NCBI GenBank assembly: GCA_031278575.1
Contig: JAITKD010000040.1
Location: 1-5,086, forward strand
Direction: 5' to 3'
DNA: 5,086 nucleotides
Source: Spirochaetaceae bacterium
GTDB lineage: Bacteria; Spirochaetota; Spirochaetia; Treponematales; Breznakiellaceae
The translations under genes were made by a program, and so were the position numbers. The stretch's first letter is position 1, and every line of letters starts with the position of its first letter. Below are positions 1-4,508 of this stretch, one piece after another. The notes under the pieces are model-generated. The model saw only the letters and a list, made by a program, of their open reading frames with translations. It was not told the DNA's origin and did not search any database.

Positions 1-179
1 GAATATGACGCGATTTCCTGAGCGCCATCGGTCACTGTTGCTTTGGCACCACCTCCTGAAAAAAGACCGTGCGGGTCAATTGTCCCACCGATAGAACTTG
101 CAGTAACGCAACCACCCAAAGGGAGAACCATTGCCGCTATAAAAACAGCAATGATCAAGTAAGAGAAAGACTTCTTCAT
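1..179 (-). CDS. Small lipoprotein, N-terminal part (cut by the window edge)
   Basis: The first 59 codons of a leftward gene are visible; the rest lies beyond position 1. The product begins MKKSFSYLIIAVFIAAMVLP, a short positive N-region followed by a hydrophobic core, then the lipobox L21-G22-G23-C24. It should therefore be cleaved by signal peptidase II, lipidated on Cys24 and anchored in a membrane. The mature part is rich in Gly, Ala, Ser and Thr (residues 25-59). The start is ATG at 177-179, supported by an AGGAGG ribosome binding site 7 bases upstream and by a promoter at 213-241. Its reading frame is less GC-rich than parAB and the rightward operon. The stretch DGAQEIASY near the edge faintly recalls small TRL-like lipoproteins, but too little is visible to assign a family. 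Lipoprotein nature is well supported; function is unknown. Confidence 0.8.
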   Translation of the reverse strand, partial: MKKSFSYLIIAVFIAAMVLPLGGCVTASSIGGTIDPHGLFSGGGAKATVTDGAQEIASY

Positions 180-186
180 AAATAAT

Positions 187-192
187 CCTCCT
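187..192 (-). promoter_or_regulatory. Ribosome binding site of the lipoprotein gene
   Basis: On the minus strand this reads AGGAGG, a full match to the Shine-Dalgarno core. It lies 7 bases before the ATG at 177-179 and decides that start. Confidence 0.85.
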
Positions 193-212
193 TGGCGAAA
201 ATAAGATAGTTC

Positions 213-241
213 ATCATCTATGATAGGGCTATATTTGTCAA
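213..241 (-). promoter_or_regulatory. Sigma-70-type promoter of the lipoprotein gene
   Basis: Read on the minus strand, a perfect -35 box TTGACA (236-241) is followed after exactly 17 bases by GATGAT (213-218), which matches four of six bases of the -10 consensus. Transcription would start near 205-207, giving a leader of about 26 bases that includes the AGGAGG site. Box quality, spacing and leader length all agree. It also implies that the lipoprotein gene is transcribed independently of parAB upstream. Confidence 0.7.
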
Positions 242-243
242 GC

Positions 244-265
244 ATGAGCCAAAAATGAGCCAAAA
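244..265. repeat. 11-base tandem repeat next to the lipoprotein promoter
   Basis: ATGAGCCAAAA occurs twice head to tail (244-254 and 255-265) without a mismatch; on the minus strand it reads TTTTGGCTCAT twice. The inner copy ends two bases from the -35 box. The 11-base period puts both copies on nearly the same face of the helix. This is the layout of activator sites for OmpR/PhoB-type response regulators, but the sequence itself is not one I recognise. Confidence 0.65.
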
Positions 266-287
266 ATTTTAACTGAAATTTTTTTTT
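262..287. repeat. A/T-only inverted repeat with T-run
   Basis: AAAAATTT (262-269) and AAATTTTT (276-283) are exact reverse complements around a six-base loop, and the T-run continues to 287. With no G:C pair it would be a weak terminator in either direction. It could equally act as an A/T-rich upstream element or a bendable region for the lipoprotein promoter. It overlaps the end of the tandem repeat. Confidence 0.4.
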
Positions 288-334
288 CTTATTGATGAAG
301 ATATGATAATAGAATCCCTCTGTGGCCTTGGAAA

Positions 335-353
335 AAATCGCGGATTTGTGAAC
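335..353. repeat. 19-base direct repeat, copy 1
   Basis: AAATCGCGGATTTGTGAAC is identical to copy 2 at 540-558. The first 13 bases contain a small inverted repeat (AAATC, three bases, GATTT). A shorter match, TCGCGGATT, occurs a third time at 506-514. Copy 1 is followed by AAGTCAA and a run of seven G. I see no known family for it; two copies are too few for CRISPR. Confidence 0.75.
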
Positions 354-376
354 AAGTCAAGGGGGGGAAGCGCATG

Positions 377-420
377 GGTTCCGAAAGTTGAAGGTATGCA
401 CCCCAACGGTAACCTTTTTT
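377..420 (+). terminator. Terminator-like hairpin with six-T tail
   Basis: GGTT (377-380) pairs with AACC (411-414), CC (381-382) with GG (408-409), GTTG (387-390) with CAAC (404-407), and GGT (393-395) with ACC (400-402) around an ATGC loop. TTTTTT follows at 415-420. The shape and tail are those of an intrinsic terminator on the plus strand. The odd point is that no plus-strand gene lies upstream. It may end an undescribed short RNA, or be part of a structured repeat. Confidence 0.4.
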
Positions 421-455
421 GCCGCTGCTCCCCCTCGCTCCGTAGTCCTCACTTC

Positions 456-468
456 GGGGCAACGCCCC
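456..468. repeat. Short GC hairpin
   Basis: GGGGC (456-460) and GCCCC (464-468) form a five-pair stem with an AAC loop, inside the C-rich part of the module. It has no adjacent T-run in either direction, so it is not a terminator by itself. Confidence 0.45.
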
Positions 469-539
469 TCCGCTCCGGTCTACTCCGCTACCCCCACTCT
501 TTTTTTCGCGGATTATATCCTTAACTGGTTTGACAGGGG

Positions 540-558
540 AAATCGCGGATTTGTGAAC
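540..558. repeat. 19-base direct repeat, copy 2
   Basis: Exact second copy of the sequence at 335-353, in the same orientation and 205 bases downstream. It is preceded by TTTGACAGGGG, whose TTGACA at 530-535 resembles a -35 box, but no -10 box follows at normal spacing. Both copies have GCGCATG downstream (370-376 and 559-565). Confidence 0.75.
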
Positions 559-596
559 GCGCATGAATCTGACTGTTTACCGGGTTTCGGGCCGGG

Positions 597-613
597 GGCC
601 GGAAAAAACGGCC
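597..613 (-). terminator. Short hairpin directly after parB
   Basis: GGCCG (597-601) pairs with CGGCC (609-613) around a loop of six A and one G (T on the minus strand). It abuts the parB stop codon. No T-run follows the stem on the minus strand, so it is at best a weak or factor-assisted terminator, or an mRNA 3'-end structure. Confidence 0.25.
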
Positions 614-1567
614 TCAGCCCCCCAAAATTTCGTAGAGCCGCTCCAAATCTTCCATAGAATAATAGTCTATGTGGATGCGGCCCTTGTTGAGGTCTCCCTC
701 GATAACCACTTTGGTACCCAGCCGGCCTATGAATTTTTCTTCCATGGCCCCCAGTTCCGGGGCCCGTTTGGCGGGCCTGGGTTTGACCGTTTCGGCCCCC
801 GGAACGCCGGGTTCCTGGGTCTGGACGTTCAGGGCCCCGGCCCGCTTTTCCGCGTCCCTGACCGAAAGGCCCCCGGCCAGGATGGCCTTGTGGAGCAGAA
901 GCTGGTTTTTTACCCTGTTTACCGACAGGATTGCCCGGGCGGGGCCGGGGGAAATATCCCCTTTTTCAAGACTCTCCCGGATATCCGGGGGGAGTTTGAG
1001 GAGCCGCAGGGCGTTGGCCACGGTGGAGCGGTTTTTACCCACCTTGGCCGCCACTTCGTCCTGGGAAAGACCCGTCAGATCCATGATTTTTTTGTAGGCC
1101 GCCGCTTCCTCTATGGGGTTCAGGTCCGCCCGCTGGACGTTTTCAATGAGGGACACTTCCATCCGCTTTTCATCGGAATAATTCCGGATGATCACCGGGG
1201 CTTCGGTCAGTCCCGCCAGCCGGGCGGCCCGGCTCCGCCGTTCCCCGGCGATGATGATATACGAACCGTCCCCGGCGGCCTCGGCGATAATGGGGGAAAT
1301 GATCCCGTGTTCCCGGATTGAATCCGCCAGTTCCCGCAGTTCATCTTCGTTAAAATTTTTCCGGGGCTGATCGGGGTTGGCCCGGAGGGTGTCCAGGGGA
1401 AGCTGATGAACCGCCGCCCCCGAATCCGGCGGCTGATCCACCGCCGGGGACAGGCCATCGTCCCCCGCCGCCCCGCCGGTTTGCCGTCTCAGAATATCCG
1501 GCGCGTCATCATCCCCCATGGGGAGCAGGGCGTCCAGCCCTTTCCCCAGGCCGTGTTTACGCGCCAC
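614..1567 (-). CDS. parB: Chromosome partition protein ParB (Spo0J)
   Basis: This is a 317-residue ParB, a normal length. ParB loads on parS sites, slides along DNA as a CTP-dependent clamp and stimulates ParA. Visible parts in order: the N-terminal ParA-contact peptide MARKHGLGKGLDALLP (1-16); an acidic, Gly/Pro-rich linker (17-53); the ParB/sulfiredoxin-fold domain (about 55-150) with GERRSRA (108-114) and ENVQR (142-146), the two CTP-binding motifs; a helix-turn-helix parS-binding domain (about 165-215, LSQDEVAAKVGKNRSTVANA); a Pro/Ala-rich linker (about 240-275); and the C-terminal dimerisation segment (276-317). The start codon is GTG at 1565-1567, chosen because it retains the conserved N-terminal peptide and has GGAGG motifs (1573-1581) just upstream. 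It overlaps the end of parA by 11 bases, so the two are co-transcribed. No key residue appears to be missing. Confidence 0.96.
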   Translation of the reverse strand: MARKHGLGKGLDALLPMGDDDAPDILRRQTGGAAGDDGLSPAVDQPPDSGAAVHQLPLDTLRANPDQPRKNFNEDELRELADSIREHGIISPIIAEAAGDGSYIIIAGERRSRAARLAGLTEAPVIIRNYSDEKRMEVSLIENVQRADLNPIEEAAAYKKIMDLTGLSQDEVAAKVGKNRSTVANALRLLKLPPDIRESLEKGDISPGPARAILSVNRVKNQLLLHKAILAGGLSVRDAEKRAGALNVQTQEPGVPGAETVKPRPAKRAPELGAMEEKFIGRLGTKVVIEGDLNKGRIHIDYYSMEDLERLYEILGG

Positions 1568-2354
1568 CGCGGCCTCCCTCCGGGACCGAAACCCCGGATT
1601 CTCCCCGCCTGATAAGCTCCCGGGCCAGATCCCGGTAAGCCCGGGCCCCGGCGCACTGGGGATCGTAAAGGTTTATGGGCTGACCGTGGGAAGGAGCCTC
1701 GGAAAGCCGGACGTTCCGGGGAACAATCGTGGTAAAAACCGCCCTTTTAAAATAGGCGCCGACCTGTTTCACCACATCCTGGGCAAGCCGGGTCCGGGGA
1801 TCGTACATGGTAAAAAAGATCCCCCCGATATTCAGGGGGGGGTTAAGGCTTTTCTGGATCCGTTTGATGGTCTGGAGCAGCAGGGAAAGACCCTCCATGG
1901 CAAAATATTCGCATTGCATGGGTATCAACACCGCATCGGCGGCGGTCATGCCGTTCAGGGTCAGGACTCCCAGGCTGGGGGGGCAGTCAATCAGAATATA
2001 ATCGTACCGGCTTTTCACCGGTTCCAGGGCTTTTTTGAGGTAAAAATCCCGTTCTTTCTGCTCAATAAGCTCCACCGCGGCGCCGGACAGGTCTATGCTG
2101 GCGGGAATAACCTCCAGGCCGGAAACCGCGGTTTTGCGGATCGTTTCATCCGCCCCGGCGGCCCCGGAAAGAAGCTCGTAAATTCCCGGCTTCAGGGGAC
2201 GGGCCCCCACGCCGCTGGAAAGATTCGCCTGGGAATCAAAATCCACCAGCAGTACCTTTTTTCCCTCCTCCGCGAGATAGGCCCCTATATTGACGGCGGA
2301 GGTCGTTTTGCCCACTCCCCCCTTCTGGTTCACAAAAACATACGTCTTGCCCAT
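1557..2354 (-). CDS. parA: Chromosome partition ATPase ParA (Soj)
   Basis: ParA is a cytoplasmic P-loop ATPase that binds DNA as an ATP dimer and drives movement of ParB-bound origins. Counting from the ATG at 2352-2354, the protein has 265 residues, the usual size of a chromosomal ParA without an N-terminal DNA-binding domain. It shows the deviant Walker A motif KGGVGKTT (11-18), the A' motif DFDSQAN (38-44), the Walker B segment ILIDCPPS (120-127) and the conserved late motif VPRNVRLSEAPSHG (211-224). An in-frame ATG at 2361-2363 would add MDF. I prefer the inner start because family members begin MGK close to the P-loop. In addition, a perfect TATAAT covers 2362-2367 and overlaps the outer ATG, so that codon probably lies upstream of the transcript. 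The gene heads the parA-parB operon and is divergent from the HAD gene. Confidence 0.95.
   Translation of the reverse strand: MGKTYVFVNQKGGVGKTTSAVNIGAYLAEEGKKVLLVDFDSQANLSSGVGARPLKPGIYELLSGAAGADETIRKTAVSGLEVIPASIDLSGAAVELIEQKERDFYLKKALEPVKSRYDYILIDCPPSLGVLTLNGMTAADAVLIPMQCEYFAMEGLSLLLQTIKRIQKSLNPPLNIGGIFFTMYDPRTRLAQDVVKQVGAYFKRAVFTTIVPRNVRLSEAPSHGQPINLYDPQCAGARAYRDLARELIRRGESGVSVPEGGRGGA
1573..1581 (-). promoter_or_regulatory. Ribosome binding site of parB inside parA
   Basis: On the minus strand this reads GGAGGGAGG, holding two overlapping GGAGG-like sites 5 and 9 bases before the GTG start of parB. It lies within the last codons of parA and explains how the overlapping GTG start is used. 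Confidence 0.7.
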
Positions 2355-2361
2355 AAAGTCC

Positions 2362-2390
2362 ATTATATAACTATTGAACTCCGGAGTATA
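2362..2390 (-). promoter_or_regulatory. Predicted parA promoter, probably giving a leaderless mRNA
   Basis: On the minus strand a perfect TATAAT (2362-2367) has, 17 bases upstream, TATACT (2385-2390), a poor -35 match of three in six. Transcription would begin at about 2353-2356, essentially on the A of the ATG at 2352-2354. The only GGAG nearby (2379-2382) lies 15 or more bases from either ATG and upstream of the predicted transcript start, so it cannot act as a ribosome binding site. Confidence 0.45.
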
Positions 2391-2402
2391 TGGGGTTATT
2401 CT
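2375..2402 (+). promoter_or_regulatory. Possible promoter of the rightward operon
   Basis: TTGAAC (2375-2380, four of six) and TATTCT (2397-2402, four of six) are 16 bases apart. A start near 2409 would coincide with the ATG of the HAD gene and again give a leaderless message. A second -10-like word, TATATG (2387-2392), lacks a matching -35. Both boxes are weak, but the 45-base space to the parA promoter leaves little room elsewhere. Confidence 0.3.
2378..2387. repeat. 10-base perfect palindrome in the divergent spacer
   Basis: ACTCCGGAGT is its own reverse complement. Its centre is about 26 bases from the HAD start and about 28 from the inner parA start, so it lies almost midway. It falls between the predicted -10 and -35 boxes of both promoters, a place where a bound dimer could control both. 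No regulator is identified; a chance palindrome of this size is possible. Confidence 0.45.
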
Positions 2403-2408
2403 TATGGA

Positions 2409-3236
2409 ATGGCGCCCATACGTTTACTGGCCCTTGATTTGGACGATACACTCCTGCGGTCGGATCTTTCCATCTCCTACCGCACCAGAAACGCCATTAA
2501 GAAGGCGGAATCATCAGGTGTTACGGTGGTGCTGGCTTCAGGCCGGGTTCCGGCGGCCATGGAGCGGTTTTCCCGGCTTTTGGGAATGGATAAACAGCCC
2601 GGTTATCTGGTCTCCAATAACGGAACCATCATTCAGGAGAGCCACACCGGGACTATCGTCCACGAGATACGGATTCCCGGAGGAACCGCCCTCAGCGCCT
2701 ACGATCTGGCAAACGCCGAGGGTTTTCCGGTGCAGATCTACGAGGATGACATCATGTACGTGTCCCGGACCAACGAATTTACCTCCTATGACCAAAAGCT
2801 TACGGGCCTCAGGCAGGTGGTGGTGGAAAATTTCCGGGCCATGGTGAGCGGGGGCTGCTACAAGCTCCTGATTCCCGGAGACCCCATGCTCCTGTCTCCC
2901 CTGGAAAGCATCATCAGAACCTATTTGGGAAACGATATTACCCTTTTTACCAGCAAGCCCTATTTTCTGGAGATCCTCCCCGCCCGTACCGACAAGGGGA
3001 CCGCCCTGGCCAAAGCGGCGGAACTGCTGGGAGTCCCCCGGGAGGAAGTGCTGGCCATAGGGGATTCCATGAACGACGAGGCCATGATCCGCTGGGCGGG
3101 AATGGGGGTGGCCATGGTAAACGGGGATGAACGGATTAAAAACATCGCCTCCCTGGTGACCGAAAAATCCAACGATGATGACGGAGTGGCCGAGGTAATT
3201 GAGCGGTATATTTTAAAAGGCGCCCGCCATGGATGA
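2409..3236 (+). CDS. Cof-type HAD-superfamily phosphatase
   Basis: This 275-residue protein belongs to the HAD superfamily, Cof/IIB subgroup with a C2 cap, typically phosphatases of sugar phosphates, nucleotides or cofactors such as FMN and pyridoxal phosphate. All catalytic motifs are present: motif I DLDDTL (10-15; nucleophile D10, acid D12), motif II ASGR (43-46; S44), motif III Lys196 in DKG, and motif IV GDSMNDEAM (218-226; D219 and D223). The cap spans roughly residues 85-190. Substrate cannot be read from sequence. The frame is open for 297 codons upstream, opposite parA. The true start is the ATG at 2409, because homologous sequence begins there and everything before it is antisense to parA. 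I see no good ribosome binding site, in keeping with a leaderless message. It overlaps the next gene by 8 bases. Confidence 0.93.
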   Translation: MAPIRLLALDLDDTLLRSDLSISYRTRNAIKKAESSGVTVVLASGRVPAAMERFSRLLGMDKQPGYLVSNNGTIIQESHTGTIVHEIRIPGGTALSAYDLANAEGFPVQIYEDDIMYVSRTNEFTSYDQKLTGLRQVVVENFRAMVSGGCYKLLIPGDPMLLSPLESIIRTYLGNDITLFTSKPYFLEILPARTDKGTALAKAAELLGVPREEVLAIGDSMNDEAMIRWAGMGVAMVNGDERIKNIASLVTEKSNDDDGVAEVIERYILKGARHG

Positions 3237-4173
3237 ACCCCGGATAACAGAAGACATCCCCATCAGTACCGTTGATTCGCCATCGGTCATTCTGGAACTT
3301 ATCTATCAGTTGAAAATAAAAGACGTTATGGTCACCGCGGTAATTACGGGGAAAAAGGGTCAGACCCTGCGGCATATCCAGGCCATGATGCGGGAAAACC
3401 ACATTACCGGCATTCCCATTGTGGAGGGTTCCCATCTGGCGGGGCTGGTTTCCATCGACGATATTGTGACCGCCCTGGACAAGGGCTATATCGATCTGCC
3501 CGTGGAAGAACGGATGACCAAAGACGTGATAGTCCTCCAGGACGATATGCCCCTTTCTTTTGCCATCTCCTACCTCAACAAATACCGGTACGGCCGTTTT
3601 CCGGTGCTGAATAAACGGCAGGAACTGGTGGGAATCCTGGCCTCCACGGATGTGATTCGGACCCTCCTGGTGGAAATGAACCGGGAAGTGCTGCGGCTGG
3701 AGAAGATGCACCAGGAGGCGGGGGGCCCGGTATCGGCCTATTCCCAGATGGAATTTGTCATCAACCGCTACGATTTTGAACTGGCGGGCCGGGCCTCCAC
3801 GGAGATCAAAAAGGCTTTAAAACAGCGCAATTACGATCCCAAGGTGATCCGCCGGGTGGCTATTGCCAGCTATGAACTGGAGATAAACCAGGTGGTTCAT
3901 TCTCAGGGGGGAACCATTAACTGTTCCATCAAGCCCGATAAGGTGGTTATTATCGCGGCGGATACGGGGCCGGGGATTGCGGATGTAAACCAGGCCCTCC
4001 AGGAAGGCTGGTCCACCGCCAATGAATATGTCCGCTCCCTGGGTTTCGGCGCCGGTATGGGGCTGGCAAATACCAAACGGGTCTCCGATGAATTTTCCAT
4101 CAATTCCGCCCTGGATTCGGGTACCACTGTCCGGTCAGTGGTGTATGCTCATTCCCCCAAGGATGAAATATGA
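3229..4173 (+). CDS. Tandem CBS domains fused to an anti-sigma-like ATPase domain
   Basis: The 314-residue protein joins two CBS domains (about 31-84 and 94-148), a helical linker (about 148-172) and a GHKL/HATPase_c domain (about 175-310). The ATPase part carries an N-box-like ELEINQVVHS (216-225), the G1 motif DTGPGI (245-250) and the G2 motif GFGAGMGL (272-279), so the ATP site looks intact. It has no histidine-phosphorylation domain and is closest in style to RsbW-type serine kinase/anti-sigma proteins. CBS pairs commonly bind AMP, ATP or related ligands, so a plausible but unproven role is an energy-sensing switch acting on a protein partner. There is no membrane segment; it should be cytoplasmic. 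The ATG lies inside the end of the HAD gene, with AAAAGG (3215-3220) 8 bases upstream. Its stop overlaps the next start as ATGA. Confidence 0.9.
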   Translation: MDEPRITEDIPISTVDSPSVILELIYQLKIKDVMVTAVITGKKGQTLRHIQAMMRENHITGIPIVEGSHLAGLVSIDDIVTALDKGYIDLPVEERMTKDVIVLQDDMPLSFAISYLNKYRYGRFPVLNKRQELVGILASTDVIRTLLVEMNREVLRLEKMHQEAGGPVSAYSQMEFVINRYDFELAGRASTEIKKALKQRNYDPKVIRRVAIASYELEINQVVHSQGGTINCSIKPDKVVIIAADTGPGIADVNQALQEGWSTANEYVRSLGFGAGMGLANTKRVSDEFSINSALDSGTTVRSVVYAHSPKDEI

Positions 4174-4499
4174 CGATCCGGGAAGCCGCGGCGGCCCTGG
4201 GGGCTGAAATCTGCCAAGATCAATTTGAGGACAGCCCCCTTACCGGGGCCTATACATCGGATCTGCTGTCGGATGTGATGGCCAATGCCAGGGACGGGGG
4301 CGCCCTCATCACCATTCAGGCCCATAAAAATACCGTGGCGGTGGCTACCCTGGTAAACATCTCGGTTATCATCGTCTGTAACTCCCGGCCCCTGCCTGAG
4401 GATATGCTGGAAGCCGCCAAAGACGAGGGGATCGCCGTGATACGGACCAAAGAAAACCAGTATACCGTGTCGGGTAAGCTCTACGGGCTGCTACGTTGA
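4170..4499 (+). CDS. Small DRTGG-domain protein
   Basis: This 109-residue cytoplasmic protein is a stand-alone DRTGG-type domain of the small form found in anaerobes. Recognisable stretches are TSDLLSDVMANARDGGALIT (29-48), the hydrophobic VAVATLVNISVIIVCNSRPL (56-75) and the ending AKDEGIAVIRTKENQYTVSG (83-102). The literal letters DRTGG are not present, as I recall being normal in this subgroup. The domain is otherwise known as a linker in phosphotransacetylase-related and CBS-containing proteins, and its function is not established. Translation is coupled to the CBS-ATPase gene by a four-base ATGA overlap, and the PHP gene follows after 9 bases. The three probably act together. It could be a small-ligand-binding subunit that partners the CBS-ATPase protein; that is inference. 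Confidence 0.82.
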   Translation: MTIREAAAALGAEICQDQFEDSPLTGAYTSDLLSDVMANARDGGALITIQAHKNTVAVATLVNISVIIVCNSRPLPEDMLEAAKDEGIAVIRTKENQYTVSGKLYGLLR

Positions 4500-4501
4500 G
4501 G
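4498..4501 (+). promoter_or_regulatory. Ribosome binding site of the PHP gene
   Basis: GAGG overlaps the stop codon of the DRTGG gene and lies 7 bases before the ATG at 4509. It supports that start and tight coupling of the two genes. Confidence 0.6.
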
Positions 4502-4508
4502 CGCGCCT

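Larger units (their letters stand above)
354..539. other. GC-rich non-coding module between the direct repeats
   Basis: This stretch contains a seven-G run (361-367), a long hairpin followed by six T (377-420), a C-rich part with repeated CTCCG/CCGCT-type words (421-495), a second hairpin (456-468) and a seven-T run (500-506). The ends carry short inverted words, GTCAA at 356-360 and TTGAC at 530-534. The short reading frames crossing it have no ribosome binding site and low-complexity translations, so I treat it as non-coding. It resembles a structured intergenic repeat or miniature element rather than a gene. Confidence 0.45.

Noticed and set aside
347..355. TTGTTCACA on the minus strand, one mismatch from a DnaA box, near parAB.
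   Set aside because: Isolated, imperfect, and the second copy of the repeat lacks the leading TT. There is no cluster of DnaA boxes or origin gene such as dnaA or dnaN here.
401..495. G-runs on the minus strand as a G-quadruplex.
   Set aside because: The runs of four or five G are separated by more than 20 bases, too far for a typical quadruplex.
530..535. TTGACA on the plus strand just before repeat copy 2.
   Set aside because: No -10-like sequence at 15-19 bases downstream and no plus-strand gene follows; probably chance or part of the repeat.
335..558. Direct repeats as a minimal CRISPR array.
   Set aside because: Only two full copies, a 186-base interval instead of a spacer of 30-40 bases, and no cas genes.
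563..1321. 252-codon open frame on the plus strand opposite parB.
   Set aside because: Shadow of parB: no ribosome binding site, low-complexity Gly/Pro/Phe-rich translation, and parB is unambiguous on the other strand.
1765..1772. TGTTTCAC, identical to half of the parS consensus, inside parA.
   Set aside because: The following bases (CACATCCT) do not match the second half-site, and the sequence encodes a conserved ParA segment (VVKQVG). I found no intact parS in the window.
1518..2408. Rightward open frame in phase with the HAD gene, which would add 297 residues to its N-terminus.
   Set aside because: It is antisense to the whole of parA and its translation is Gly/Pro/Phe-rich without domain features. 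HAD homology starts at the ATG at 2409. GC-rich coding strands often leave such open antisense frames.
4499..4508. Palindrome AGGCGCGCCT between the DRTGG and PHP genes.
   Set aside because: It lies in a 9-base gap containing the ribosome binding site of a GC-rich operon; more likely chance than an operator.
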